Shown piece after piece: positions 16,737 through 25,337 of a stretch of DNA of 64,000 nt; the first letter of the stretch is position 1; every line of letters starts with the position of its first letter. The stretch comes from Microbacterium sp. zg-Y625. Its GTDB lineage: Bacteria > Actinomycetota > Actinomycetes > Actinomycetales > Microbacteriaceae. The translations under genes were made by a program, and so were the position numbers. The DNA lies in contig NZ_CP126740.1 in the NCBI RefSeq assembly GCF_030246925.1, positions 2,480,001-2,544,000 on the forward strand, given 5' to 3'. The notes below the pieces were generated by a model, which ran no database searches, was not told where the DNA came from, and saw only the letters and a list, made by a program, of their open reading frames with translations.

Positions 16737-17927
16737 ATGGTCGACGTCGCTCGGGGCACCGCAGCCGCGCGCCCCGAGGCGGGACAGATCTTTCAGATCC
16801 TTCGCGACGGACGCGCGCGCACGAAGGCGGAGCTGACGACCGTCACCGGCTTGGCCCGTTCCACCGTCTCGTCGCGCGTCGATGCGCTCTTGGCCAGCGG
16901 ACTGGTGCGGCCGGCAGGCGAGGCCGTCTCGACCGGTGGCCGCCCTCCCGTGCGCATCGCCTTCAATCCGCTGGCGGGCCTGACGGTGGCCGTCGACCTC
17001 GGGGCCACGCGGGCGACGGTCGCCATCGCCGACCTCGCCGGGCGGATTCTGACCTCCCGCACCCGCCCCCAGGACATCGCCGCGGGGCCCGAGTCGGTGC
17101 TCGACAGCGCCCTCGCGGACGCCCACGTGCTGCTGCAGGAGATCGACGCCGTGCCCGGCAGGATCGTCGGTGTCGGCATCGGAGTCCCGGGACCCGTCGA
17201 GCACTCCACCGGCCGCCCCACCAACCCCCCGATCATGCCCGGATGGGACCGCTTCGACGTGCCCGCGTACGTGCAGCGCACGTTCGCGGTGCCGGTGCTC
17301 GTCGACAACGACGTGAACATCCTGGCCCTGGGTGAACAGGCCGTCAGCTGGCCGGGAGTCGACGACCTCGTCTTCGTGAAGGTCTCCACCGGCATCGGCG
17401 CGGGGATCATCTCCGGCGGGCGACTGCAGCGGGGGGCGCAGGGCTCCGCCGGCGACATGGGCCACGTGCAGGTGCCGTACAGTCGCGACTCGCCGCGCCC
17501 CCCGGGGGACGAGCGCGATCTCGAGGCGATCGCCAGCGGCACCGCGATCGCGGCCGAGCTGCGCGCCCAGGGCATCGAGGCCCGCGCGAGCTCCGACGTG
17601 GTGTCACTCGTGCGGGCGGGCGACCCTGCCGCCATCTCCGCCACGCGGCAGGCCGGCCGGGAGGTCGGTGAGGTGCTCGCCACCGTGGTGAACATGCTCA
17701 ACCCCTCCCTCATCGTGATCGGCGGAAGCATCGCCCGCGCCGGAGAGCATCTGCTCGCCGGCATCCGGGAGGTGGTCTACCGACGCTCGATTCCCCTCGC
17801 CACCCAGCACCTGGGAATCGTGCAGTCCCAGGCCGGCGAGACGGCCGGCGTGCGTGGAGCTGCCATCATGGTCACCCAGCACGTCCTCGACCCCGCGTAT
17901 GTCGACGCCCTGGCCGCTCGACTCTGA
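16737..17927 (+). CDS. ROK-family transcriptional regulator lacking the zinc-cysteine cluster
   Basis: 396 residues. Residues 15-65 are a winged helix-turn-helix (RTKAELTTVTGLARSTVSSRVDALLASGLV). From about residue 83 comes a ROK sugar-kinase-like domain with the phosphate loop DLGATRATVAI, GIGVPGPVEHSTG and GAGIISGGRL. The usual ROK zinc motif (CxCGxxGC before the LE) is absent: the matching stretch after GHVQV reads GDERDLEAIASG with no cysteine. It is divergent from the sugar operon, with a palindrome between them, and is the likely repressor. TTTACT ends six nt before the ATG, suggesting a leaderless mRNA. Confidence 0.93.
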   Translation: MVDVARGTAAARPEAGQIFQILRDGRARTKAELTTVTGLARSTVSSRVDALLASGLVRPAGEAVSTGGRPPVRIAFNPLAGLTVAVDLGATRATVAIADLAGRILTSRTRPQDIAAGPESVLDSALADAHVLLQEIDAVPGRIVGVGIGVPGPVEHSTGRPTNPPIMPGWDRFDVPAYVQRTFAVPVLVDNDVNILALGEQAVSWPGVDDLVFVKVSTGIGAGIISGGRLQRGAQGSAGDMGHVQVPYSRDSPRPPGDERDLEAIASGTAIAAELRAQGIEARASSDVVSLVRAGDPAAISATRQAGREVGEVLATVVNMLNPSLIVIGGSIARAGEHLLAGIREVVYRRSIPLATQHLGIVQSQAGETAGVRGAAIMVTQHVLDPAYVDALAARL

Positions 17928-18102
17928 GCCCCTCTCTCCCCCGCCACGAGGTCGGGGCGCCCCCGGACGCCCCCGATCACGAGACTTCTCCGACACGTAA
18001 CACGGTCGAGACATACGCGAGGTTGACTGTAGTTCCCGCCCCATCCCGGGCTGAATCGAGCAGCGCTGCCGCCCACCACGCGGCGCGCGGAAGGAGCGAC
18101 CG

Positions 18103-19134
18103 ATGAGATTCCGGCCGCTGAGATCGACCACCGTCCCCGAAGCGGGGACCGTCGTCGTCTCCGACCCGCCCGCCACGATGAGAGCCGTCGTGTACGACGC
18201 ACCCGGCGCGGCCGACGTGCTGCGCCTCGCTGAGGTGCCGGTGCCGACGCCCGTGCTGAGCGAGGTGCTCGTGCGCGTCGTGGCAGCCGGCGTCAACCCG
18301 ATCGACGCCAAGACCCGAGGCGGCGCGGGGGCGACGGCCGGCATCGGGTCGTACCCGAGCACCCTCGGCTTCGACTTCAGCGGCGTCGTCGTCAAGGCGC
18401 CCTACGAGGCGCACCCGCTGCCCCCCGGGACCGAGGTATACGGCATGGTGCCGTTTCCGCGCTCGGGCGGCGCGTATGCCGAGTACGCGGTCGTTCCCAC
18501 ACTGTCGGTGGCACGCAAGCCCGCGTCACTGTCGCACGCCGAAGCGGCCGGGGTGCCCCTCGCGGCCCTCACAGCCTGGGGTCTCGTCGTCGAAACGGCG
18601 CACGCGCACGAGGGCCAGCGGATCCTGATCCACGCCGGCAGCGGCGGCGTCGGGCACTTCGCGGTGCAGCTGGCGTCGTACTTCGGCGCGCACGTGACTG
18701 CCACCGGGTCCGCGGCGAACCTGCCGTGGCTGCGGGACCTCGGCGCGTCGGTGGCCATCGACTACGCGACCACGCGGTTCGAAGACGTCGTCGCAGACGT
18801 GGACGTGGTCATCGACCTCGTCGGCAACGTGCACGACGACACCGGCACGCGGTCGCTGACGGTGATGCGCCCGGGCGGACTGTATGTGCTGGTCCCCACG
18901 GGCGGGTGGCCCGGCTACGCCGACGCCGCCGCCGCGGCCGGCATGCGGGCGACGTCCTACAAGGTGATCCCCGACGGCGGCGTGCTCGCCACCCTTGCGC
19001 GGCTGCTGGAGTCGGGATCCATCCGGGTGTACCTCGACCGCGTCTTCGACCTCGAGGAGGCGGCCGAGGCCCACCGCGAGCTGGAACGCGGACACACCCG
19101 CGGCAAGTCGGTGCTGCGCATCAGCGACGACTGA
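18103..19134 (+). CDS. NAD(P)-dependent quinone oxidoreductase/zinc-free MDR dehydrogenase
   Basis: 343 residues of the medium-chain dehydrogenase family. The N-terminal GroES-like part contains VVAAGVNPIDAKTR and GFDFSGVV; the Rossmann part contains LIHAGSGGVGHFAVQLA, the NADPH-binding glycine motif. The catalytic and structural zinc cysteines of alcohol dehydrogenases are absent, so a quinone or enone reductase activity is likely. A leading 25 residues (MRFRPLRST onward) precede the domain at MRAVVYDA; the ATG at 18103 is kept because AAGGAG lies six nt before it. It converges on the LysG-like gene, whose stop is 3 nt away. Confidence 0.92.
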   Translation: MRFRPLRSTTVPEAGTVVVSDPPATMRAVVYDAPGAADVLRLAEVPVPTPVLSEVLVRVVAAGVNPIDAKTRGGAGATAGIGSYPSTLGFDFSGVVVKAPYEAHPLPPGTEVYGMVPFPRSGGAYAEYAVVPTLSVARKPASLSHAEAAGVPLAALTAWGLVVETAHAHEGQRILIHAGSGGVGHFAVQLASYFGAHVTATGSAANLPWLRDLGASVAIDYATTRFEDVVADVDVVIDLVGNVHDDTGTRSLTVMRPGGLYVLVPTGGWPGYADAAAAAGMRATSYKVIPDGGVLATLARLLESGSIRVYLDRVFDLEEAAEAHRELERGHTRGKSVLRISDD

Positions 19135-19136
19135 GC

Positions 19137-20024
19137 TCAGGACACGAGCACCCGCCGCGCTTCGCCGACGAGCTCGTCGGCGATCGCATCCAGCAGCGGG
19201 GACCGAAGATTCCACTGCTGCCAGTACAGCGGCACGTCGACCGCGTCGTCACCCAGCAGCACGAGCTCTCCGGCATCCAGCGCACGCTGCGACTGCAACC
19301 GGGGCAGCATCGCCCAGCCCAACCCGAGCGTGACGGCGGAGGCGAAGTCGTGCGATGCCGGTACGTAGTGGCGCGGGGGCTCCCCCGGGTCGACGCCGCG
19401 ACGGCCGAGCCACGCGCGCTGGATATCATCGCGACGGTCGAAGTCGACGAGCGGCGCCGCAGCGAGGGCCCCGACGTCGGCTCCGCCGGGGAACCACCGC
19501 GCCACGAAGCCGGGCGTGGCCACCGGCTCGTAGCGCAGCGTGCCGAGCGCGGTCACGGCACACCCGGCGACCGGCGCGCCCTGCGAGGTCACCGCCGCCA
19601 TCACCGTGCCGCTCTCCAGCAGCCCCGCGGTGAAGTCCTGGTCGTCGCGGTGCAGATCGAACACGACCGGATGCCTGCGCGACAGCCGCGCCAGGGGCGG
19701 CAGGAACCACGTCGCCAGCGAATCCGCGTTGACGGCCAGCGGCACCGAGGTGACCGCCGCCTGCTCGCCACCGAGTTCCCGCACCGCATCGTGCTCGAGC
19801 AGCGCGAACTGCCGCGCCAGGCGCACCACCGCCCGGCCGGCATCGGTGGGACGCACGGGCTTCGACCGCACCAGCAGCACCCGACCCACGTGCTGTTCCA
19901 GCGCCTTGATGCGCTGGCTGACTGCCGACGGCGTCACATGCAGGCGCCGCGCCGCAGCATCCAGCGTGCCCTCGTCGATGACGGCGGCCAGGGTCTCGGC
20001 CAGGTCCACGGGAATTCGAGGCAT
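19137..20024 (-). CDS. lysG: LysR-family regulator, LysG/ArgP type
   Basis: 295 residues. A LysR helix-turn-helix at the N-terminus (TLDAAARRLHVTPSAVSQRIKALEQHVGRVLL) is followed by the LysR effector domain. ArgP/LysG-specific features are the segments LVRSKPVRPTDAG and VPLAVNADSLATWFLP. In Corynebacterium LysG activates lysE when lysine or arginine accumulates. The divergent neighbour here is a LysE-type exporter 68 nt away, the same pairing. ATG 20024 begins exactly at the helix-turn-helix; the frame runs on to 20228, through the intergenic region and into the exporter gene, and is not coding there. Confidence 0.93.
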   Translation of the reverse strand: MPRIPVDLAETLAAVIDEGTLDAAARRLHVTPSAVSQRIKALEQHVGRVLLVRSKPVRPTDAGRAVVRLARQFALLEHDAVRELGGEQAAVTSVPLAVNADSLATWFLPPLARLSRRHPVVFDLHRDDQDFTAGLLESGTVMAAVTSQGAPVAGCAVTALGTLRYEPVATPGFVARWFPGGADVGALAAAPLVDFDRRDDIQRAWLGRRGVDPGEPPRHYVPASHDFASAVTLGLGWAMLPRLQSQRALDAGELVLLGDDAVDVPLYWQQWNLRSPLLDAIADELVGEARRVLVS

Positions 20025-20092
20025 AAGGCATGCTAATGGGCGTGAAAGATCTTGAGCTGTACTGATCCAGCCGGTGGACGTAGCGTCGAAGG

Positions 20093-20770
20093 GTGCTCTC
20101 CTCTCTCGCCGCCGGCTTCGCTCTCGGTCTGTCCCTAATCGTCGCGATCGGCGCGCAGAACCTCTTCGTGCTGCGTCAAGGGGTACGGCGCGAGCACGTC
20201 GCGGCGGTCGCGATCGTGTGCGCCGCATCGGATGCCGCGCTCATCGCCGTGGGGGTGGCGGGCCTGGGCGCTGCGCTGCAGGCGGTGCCGTGGCTCGTCG
20301 ATGTCGTCCGCTGGGCGGGCGCGGCGTTCCTGCTCGCCTACGCCCTGCTCGCCGCCCGTCGCGCGTGGCGACCCACCGGTGCGACTTTCGCCGGCGCGGC
20401 CGACGCCGCCGGCGCGACGGACCCGGCGTCGACCCGCGACGAGGCGGCATCCGCTCCGTCCCACGCGACCGTGACGCGGCCCCGGCTCGCGCCGGTGCTG
20501 CTCACCTGCCTGGCGCTCACCTGGCTGAACCCGCACGTCTACCTCGACACGGTCTTCCTGCTCGGCAGCATCGCCAGCACCCACGGCGACCTGCGCTGGG
20601 TGTTCGCGTTCGGCGCCATGACCGCGAGCGTGACGTGGTTCTTCTCCCTTGCCTACGGGGCGAGGTACCTCGGGCGATGGCTCTCGACGCCACGCGCCTG
20701 GCGGGTGCTCGACGGGCTCATCGCCGTGGTGATGGCTGCGCTCGCGGTCAGCCTCGTCCTGCCGCACTGA
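20093..20770 (+). CDS. lysE: LysE/ArgO-family amino acid exporter
   Basis: 225 residues, about six membrane segments. The family hallmark SLIVAIGAQNLFVLRQG stands at residues 14-30 and LTWLNPHVYLDTVFLLG in the second half. It exports basic amino acids (lysine, arginine) across the cytoplasmic membrane to prevent toxic build-up. The loop between the two halves (about residues 93-127, rich in Ala, Thr and Asp) is hydrophilic. GTG 20093 is the start; TAGCGT ends six nt before it, which fits a leaderless mRNA. It is divergent from the LysG-type gene. Confidence 0.93.
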   Translation: MLSSLAAGFALGLSLIVAIGAQNLFVLRQGVRREHVAAVAIVCAASDAALIAVGVAGLGAALQAVPWLVDVVRWAGAAFLLAYALLAARRAWRPTGATFAGAADAAGATDPASTRDEAASAPSHATVTRPRLAPVLLTCLALTWLNPHVYLDTVFLLGSIASTHGDLRWVFAFGAMTASVTWFFSLAYGARYLGRWLSTPRAWRVLDGLIAVVMAALAVSLVLPH

Positions 20771-20811
20771 TGGAGGTCGCGCCCCGACGCCGCGCGGGGC
20801 ACGATGGAGCG

Positions 20812-21087
20812 ATGAGACGGGTGCACGTGATCGTCCGCGGCGAAGTGCAGGGCGTCGGCTACCGGTACACGCTGCGCATGGTGGCCACGGATGCCGGGAC
20901 GTCCGGATGGGTGCGCAACCGCCGCGACGGCACGGTCGAGGCCGAGATCGAGGGCACCGCGGAGCAGGTGGACGCCGTGCTCGCGTGGATGGCCGAGGGC
21001 CCTCCGGGCTCTCGGGTAGATGCCGCAGCAGTGACCGAACGCGACCCCCGGCGCTCCGCGGGGTTCGACGTCCTGCCGACCGCTTGA
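20812..21087 (+). CDS. acyP: Acylphosphatase
   Basis: 91 residues, the normal length. The two catalytic signatures are complete: GEVQGVGYR with the phosphate-binding Arg, and GWVRNRRDGTVEAEIEG with the catalytic Asn. It hydrolyses carboxyl-phosphate bonds in the cytoplasm. It starts at ATG 20812, 41 nt after the exporter stop, and may share its transcript. A GATGGAGCG segment before the ATG serves as a weak ribosome binding site. Confidence 0.96.
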   Translation: MRRVHVIVRGEVQGVGYRYTLRMVATDAGTSGWVRNRRDGTVEAEIEGTAEQVDAVLAWMAEGPPGSRVDAAAVTERDPRRSAGFDVLPTA

Positions 21088-21190
21088 CCAGCGTCCCGCT
21101 CCACTGTCCCCGCCACTCCCATTCCCGCTCCTGCCGCCACTCCCACACACCCCTCACCTGGCGCGGACCACGCTTTCCCGGCGCCTGCAG

Positions 21191-21214
21191 CGACCATTCG
21201 CGACAGGCGAGCAC
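21191..21214. repeat. Dispersed repeat copy (ttcgcgacaggcgagc core)
   Basis: The 20 nt attcgcgacaggcgagcac and flanks recur almost unchanged at 37138-37163, and in part after the tandem repeat at 8031-8047. All copies are downstream of plus-strand genes. The element type is unknown. Confidence 0.6.
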
Positions 21215-21255
21215 CCTCTCGTGAGCACCTCGCCCGGCAGACGGCCCGGAAACGA

Positions 21256-21290
21256 CGCAGGGACCCCGCCCGAAGGCGAGGTCCCTGCGT
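21256..21290 (-). terminator. Terminator of the rplKA transcript
   Basis: Arms 21256-21265 (cgcagggacc) and 21281-21290 region (ggtccctgcg) pair perfectly, with extra pairing inside (gcc/ggc). It begins 15 nt after the rplA stop on the minus strand. The T-tract is short (TTT). Confidence 0.7.
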
Positions 21291-21304
21291 GTGAGCGGGT
21301 GGGC

Positions 21305-21991
21305 TCAGAAGACGTTGACGTCCAGCGGGATGCCGGGGCCGAACGTGGTCGACACCGCACCCTTCTGGATGTAACGGCCCTTCGAGCTCGACGGCTTCAG
21401 ACGCACGATCTCTTCGAGCGCGGCCTTGAAGTTCTCGTCCAGCTGCTCGGCCGAGAACGACGCCTTGCCGACGACGAAGTGCACGTTGGCGTGCTTGTCG
21501 ACACGGAACTCGATCTTTCCGCCCTTGATCTCCTCCACGGCCTTGGCCGGGTTGGGGGTCACGGTGCCGGTCTTCGGGTTCGGCATGAGGCCGCGGGGAC
21601 CCAGCACCTTACCGAGGCGACCGACCTGGCCCATGAGCTCGGGCGTGGAGACCGCTGCGTCGAAGTTGGTCCAGCCACCGGCGACTTTCTCGATGAGCTC
21701 GGCACCGCCGACCTCGTCCGCACCTGCGGCGATGGCGGCCTCGGCCGCCGGGCCCGTTGCGAACACGATGACGCGGGCGGTCTTGCCCGTGCCGTGGGGC
21801 AGGATGACCGTGCCACGGACCATCTGGTCCGCCTTGCGCGGGTCGACGGCGAGCTTGAGCGCGACCTCGACGGTCGAGTCGAACTTCTTCGACCCGGTCT
21901 CCTTGGCCAGCTGAACGGCCTCGGTGGACGAATAGAACTTGCCGGGCTCGATCTTCTCGGCCGCTGCGTTGTAAACCTTGGACTTAGCCAT
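21305..21991 (-). CDS. rplA: 50S ribosomal protein L1
   Basis: 228 residues, normal length. Recognised from [38 protein letters not shown], the RNA-binding signature [10 protein letters not shown], and [20 protein letters not shown]1 binds 23S rRNA at the E-site stalk and in many bacteria represses translation of its own mRNA. It follows rplK by 14 nt, and a hairpin terminator closes the transcript. rplJL, the usual next genes, are 15 kb away here. Confidence 0.99.
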   Translation of the reverse strand: MAKSKVYNAAAEKIEPGKFYSSTEAVQLAKETGSKKFDSTVEVALKLAVDPRKADQMVRGTVILPHGTGKTARVIVFATGPAAEAAIAAGADEVGGAELIEKVAGGWTNFDAAVSTPELMGQVGRLGKVLGPRGLMPNPKTGTVTPNPAKAVEEIKGGKIEFRVDKHANVHFVVGKASFSAEQLDENFKAALEEIVRLKPSSSKGRYIQKGAVSTTFGPGIPLDVNVF

Positions 21992-22005
21992 GTTCGTTAT
22001 CCCCC

Positions 22006-22437
22006 TCAGTCCTCAACCGTGATGCCCATGGAACGGGCGGTGCCGGCGATGATCTTCGAGGCGGCCTCGATGTCGTTCGCGTTCAGGTCGGGCTGCTTGG
22101 TCTCGGCGATCTGACGCACCTGCTCCTTGGTGAGCTTGCCCACCTTGGTGGTGTGCGGGGTCTGCGATCCCTTGGCCACACCGGCGGCCTTCTTGATGAG
22201 CTCCGCGGCCGGGGGCGTCTTCAGGACGAACGTGAAGCTGCGGTCTTCGTAGACCGTGATCTCCACGGGGATGACGTTGCCGCGCTGCGACTCGGTCGCG
22301 GCGTTGTACGCCTTGCAGAACTCCATGATGTTGACGCCGTGCTGACCGAGCGCCGGACCGATCGGCGGCGCGGGGTTCGCGGCGCCGGCCTTGATCTGGA
22401 GCTTGATCAGGCCGGTCACCTTCTTCTTGGGTGCCAT
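22006..22437 (-). CDS. rplK: 50S ribosomal protein L11
   Basis: 143 residues. The start [18 protein letters not shown] and the segment [22 protein letters not shown] are diagnostic of L11; the C-terminal RNA-binding domain ends in [13 protein letters not shown]. It forms the GTPase-associated centre with 23S rRNA and is needed for stringent-response sensing by Rel. The ATG at 22437 has GAGAGGAAG upstream. The leader is about 120 nt long from a predicted promoter near 22566. Confidence 0.99.
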   Translation of the reverse strand: MAPKKKVTGLIKLQIKAGAANPAPPIGPALGQHGVNIMEFCKAYNAATESQRGNVIPVEITVYEDRSFTFVLKTPPAAELIKKAAGVAKGSQTPHTTKVGKLTKEQVRQIAETKQPDLNANDIEAASKIIAGTARSMGITVED

Positions 22438-22565
22438 GTGTAGCTTCCTCTCTTCGAAGGACCGGTCCGTCGCCAGGCTCGGGACCGCGTCCATCTCCCG
22501 CGTGTCCGGCGGTTCCGGACGGCGGTTGGTCTGCCCGCGCGCTGAACGCACGTGCAAACTCCACA

Positions 22566-22571
22566 ATCTTA
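22566..22571 (-). promoter_or_regulatory. Predicted -10 element for rplKA
   Basis: TAAGAT on the minus strand within gggTAAGATtgtgg; transcription would start near 22558 and give a leader of about 120 nt. No good -35 is visible. It explains how rplKA are expressed although the VOC gene on the other strand separates them from nusG. Confidence 0.5.
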
Positions 22572-22672
22572 CCCGATCCCCGCGCCCTCCCCGCGCATCG
22601 ACCCCGGCGCCGCCGTCGACAGTGTCCCCGGTCGGCGGGACCATGGGTCCACATCATCCCCGAGGAGGACTC

Positions 22673-23071
22673 ATGTTCCGCGGACTGGCCAATCTCAATC
22701 TCGTCTCCGACGACATGGATGCCGCCATCGACTGGTACTCCACCGTTCTCGGCTCCCCGCCGTACTTCACCCGCCCCGAACAGGGGCCGCCTCAGTACGC
22801 GGAGTGGCGATTCGGTGACGACGAAGACGAGCTCGCCCTGATGGATGCCGCCTTCCGGCCGGTGCAGCCTGCGCCCGGCGGCGCCGTCGTCAGCATGCAC
22901 GTCGACGACATCCACGACAGTGTCGATCGCCTGCTCGAGCTCGGCGCAACCACCTTCGAGCCGGTGACACAGCGTGGCGAGGGCTGGTGGTCAGCGACCA
23001 TCGCCGACCCCTTCGGCAACCTCATCGGCCTCATCCACAGCCCGCACTGGGCGGGCAAGCACGCCCCGTGA
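22673..23071 (+). CDS. VOC (glyoxalase/bleomycin resistance) family protein
   Basis: 132 residues with the paired beta-alpha-beta-beta-beta repeats of the vicinal oxygen chelate fold: LANLNLVSDDMDAAIDWYSTVLG at the start and VVSMHVDDIHDSVDRLLELGATTFEP in the second half, ending with ADPFGNLIGLIH. Such proteins are metal-dependent lyases, dioxygenases or antibiotic-binding proteins; the substrate is unknown. ATG 22673 is preceded by GAGGAGGA. It sits on the plus strand between nusG and rplK, which face the other way, so it is an insertion into a normally continuous gene cluster. It shares a terminator with nusG. Confidence 0.94.
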   Translation: MFRGLANLNLVSDDMDAAIDWYSTVLGSPPYFTRPEQGPPQYAEWRFGDDEDELALMDAAFRPVQPAPGGAVVSMHVDDIHDSVDRLLELGATTFEPVTQRGEGWWSATIADPFGNLIGLIHSPHWAGKHAP

Positions 23072-23077
23072 ACGCGA

Positions 23078-23111
23078 GAACGCCCCGCGGCCGATGGGCT
23101 GCGGGGCGTTC
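23078..23111. terminator. Bidirectional terminator between the VOC gene and nusG
   Basis: gaacgccccgc (23078-23088) pairs perfectly with gcggggcgttc (23101-23111). It begins 7 nt after the VOC stop and lies 18 nt from the nusG stop on the other strand. Confidence 0.8.
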
Positions 23112-23128
23112 GTCGTGACCGGGAGCGG

Positions 23129-24235
23129 TCAGAGCTTGGTGACCTGGTCGAAGGACAGCTCGACGGGGGTCTCGCGCTCGAACAGGGAGACGAGCACCGT
23201 GAGCTTGCCGCTCTCGGGCTTGATCTCGCTGATCGAACCGGGAAGACCGGCGAACGAGCCTTCCTTGATCGTGATCGTCTCGCCCACCTCGAAGTCGACC
23301 TCGGCGGGGATGCTGCGCGCCTGCGTGGCCGAGCCCTTGGCAGCGCCGCCCTTGGCAGAGGCGACCTCCTTGACCTCGACGAGGGACTTCAGCATGTTGA
23401 AGGCCTCTTCGAAGCGCAGCGGCGTCGGGTTGTGGGCGTTGCCGACGAAGCCGGTGACGCCGGGCGTGTGACGCACGACCGACCAGGTGTCCTCGTTCAG
23501 CTCCATGCGCACGAGCACGTAGCCGGGGATCCGGACGCGCGTGACCATCTTGCGCTGACCGTTCTTGATCTCGACGACGTCCTCCATGGGGACCTCGACC
23601 TGGTAGATGTCCTCTTCGACCTCGAGCGTCGACTTGCGCTGCTCGATGTTGGCCTTCACCTTGCGCTCAAAGCCGGCGTAGGAGTGGATGACGTACCACT
23701 TGCCCGGAAGGCTGCGCAGCTCGGCGCGGAACGCCTCGTAGGGGTCCTCTTCGGCGTCCTCGTCCTCTTCGCCGGACTCTTCCGCCGCCTCCGCGTCGTC
23801 GACGACGCGACCGGCCGCGGCGAAGTCCGCGAGGAAGTCCACGTCCTCGGCGGGAGCGTCGGGCTCGCCGTTGACATCGGGACCGTCGTACGGGGTGACC
23901 TCATCGGCCTGCTCGGCGACGCGCTCGGCCTGCTCTTCGGCGAGCGAGTCGTTGAGCACCTCTGCGGCGGCCTCGGCCTCGGCGGCCTCGTCGATCTCCA
24001 GAGCGTCGTTCACGATGGCGTCGGCCTCGGGGTCGTCGACCTCGACACCGTCCAGGTCGGAAGTCTCATCCTGCTGCCCGTCACCGTCCTCGACGATGTG
24101 CACGGCGGCACGCTCGGCCGGCTCGGACGCGCGCTCCTCTTCAGCGAGCACGTTGCCCTCCTGGGCTTCGTCGTCCTCACTGGACTGCTCGGCAGCGGTC
24201 GCCCAATCGGCGTCGTCGACATACTTTTCAGACAC
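23129..24235 (-). CDS. nusG: Transcription termination/antitermination protein NusG with long acidic N-terminal extension
   Basis: 368 residues, about twice the length of E. coli NusG. The NGN domain starts near residue 179 ([22 protein letters not shown]) and contains [17 protein letters not shown]; the C-terminal KOW domain begins at [22 protein letters not shown]. Residues 1-178 are Glu/Asp/Ala-rich, probably disordered, with no recognised domain. NusG binds RNA polymerase and links it to Rho and the ribosome. Actinobacterial NusG often has some acidic extension, but this one is long. It lies 69 nt downstream of secE. Confidence 0.97.
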   Translation of the reverse strand: MSEKYVDDADWATAAEQSSEDDEAQEGNVLAEEERASEPAERAAVHIVEDGDGQQDETSDLDGVEVDDPEADAIVNDALEIDEAAEAEAAAEVLNDSLAEEQAERVAEQADEVTPYDGPDVNGEPDAPAEDVDFLADFAAAGRVVDDAEAAEESGEEDEDAEEDPYEAFRAELRSLPGKWYVIHSYAGFERKVKANIEQRKSTLEVEEDIYQVEVPMEDVVEIKNGQRKMVTRVRIPGYVLVRMELNEDTWSVVRHTPGVTGFVGNAHNPTPLRFEEAFNMLKSLVEVKEVASAKGGAAKGSATQARSIPAEVDFEVGETITIKEGSFAGLPGSISEIKPESGKLTVLVSLFERETPVELSFDQVTKL

Positions 24236-24304
24236 TTGGGTCCTCTTCCGTTCTTGGATCCGGCGCCATGTCCCGGGTCACCGGAGTGGATCCGGCGTGT
24301 GCGC

Positions 24305-24565
24305 TCAGAGCGGGACGCCGAAGACGATCTGCGCCAACCAGGTGAACACCCAGTCGAGACCGTAGACGATCGCCATCATCACGACGACGAAGCCGAGCAC
24401 GACTCCCGTGAACTTCAGGAGTTCCTGGCGGGTGGGGGTCACGACCTTGCGGAGTTCCGCAAAGACCTGACGGATGAAGATGGCGATGCGCTGGAAGAAG
24501 TTCGGCTTCTTCTCACGCGGCGCGTCGTTGGCGACGACCTCGCCCTTCGACTCGTCCTGGACCAT
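24305..24565 (-). CDS. secE: Preprotein translocase subunit SecE
   Basis: 86 residues. Family features are the amphipathic helix and conserved turn FIRQVFAELRKVVTPTRQELLKFTGVVL, followed by one transmembrane helix (VVLGFVVVMMAIVYGLDWVFTWL). SecE stabilises SecY in the translocon. ATG 24565 is chosen because AGGTGGGG lies just upstream; an in-frame GTG at 24574 would overlap that ribosome binding site. It sits 47 nt after tRNA-Trp, an association common in actinobacteria. Confidence 0.97.
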   Translation of the reverse strand: MVQDESKGEVVANDAPREKKPNFFQRIAIFIRQVFAELRKVVTPTRQELLKFTGVVLGFVVVMMAIVYGLDWVFTWLAQIVFGVPL

Positions 24566-24611
24566 CAACCCCACCTGTGTGTGACCTGGTGTGCCAGCGT
24601 GTGCTGACGCG

Positions 24612-24684
<73 letters not shown>

Positions 24685-24859
24685 AAAGGCCCGGGGGCCT
24701 CAGGATGAAATCGCACTCCGGCTGTGACAAGGACGGAATTCCGCTCCCGGGCACGGCGAAAGAATGCAGATTTCGACTGCACACCCCAGTGTACGGCATG
24801 CCCTCTGCGCCCGGCGAATCCCGCCGACCGGCAGGCCGCGCGACCCGGGCCCGCGCCGG

Positions 24860-25297
24860 TCAGTACTCGGCGATTCCGTAACGGTCCGGCTCGGGTTTGC
24901 GGGCGAAGGCCCGCCCCGAGACCGCGACGGGCTCGATCCGCACGTAGTGGTACTTGAGCGTCGGAATCCACGGATGAAGCGGCAGCGCGTCGGCCGCGTG
25001 CACCTCTTCGCTCGTATCGAGCACGCGGGCGTGCCCGCGCACCACGACGCTCCACGCGTCATCGTCGTCGTGGTCGTCCGCTTCGAAGAGCACTTCGTCG
25101 TTGACGGTCAGCTCGAAGAGCTTGCTGCCCGGCGCGGTGCGGAAGACGATGGTGCCGTCGTCGACGACGAAGTTGACCGGAAAGATGTCCAGCACATCCT
25201 TCACATGCGTGACGAGGCGTCCGAGCTTCTGCCCGGCGAGCCTCTCCCAGCACTCCCCGTCCGACAGGGCGTCGACGAACTCCTGCAACTGATCCAT
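24860..25297 (-). CDS. Pyridoxamine 5'-phosphate oxidase-fold (FMN-binding) protein
   Basis: 145 residues of the split-barrel flavin-binding family: ECWERLAGQKLGRLVTHVKD, then DIFPVNFVVDDGTIVFRTAPGSKL and VVVRGHARVL. These proteins bind FMN or F420, but the function of most is unknown. ATG 25297 is used because GGAGG stands five nt before it; the frame extends by four codons to a TTG at 25309. It is downstream of gabD (40 nt), so it could be the last gene of the gab transcript. Confidence 0.92.
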   Translation of the reverse strand: MDQLQEFVDALSDGECWERLAGQKLGRLVTHVKDVLDIFPVNFVVDDGTIVFRTAPGSKLFELTVNDEVLFEADDHDDDDAWSVVVRGHARVLDTSEEVHAADALPLHPWIPTLKYHYVRIEPVAVSGRAFARKPEPDRYGIAEY

Positions 25298-25337
25298 ACC
25301 TCCATCCAACCCCCGACGACGGGCGGATGCCAGAGGC

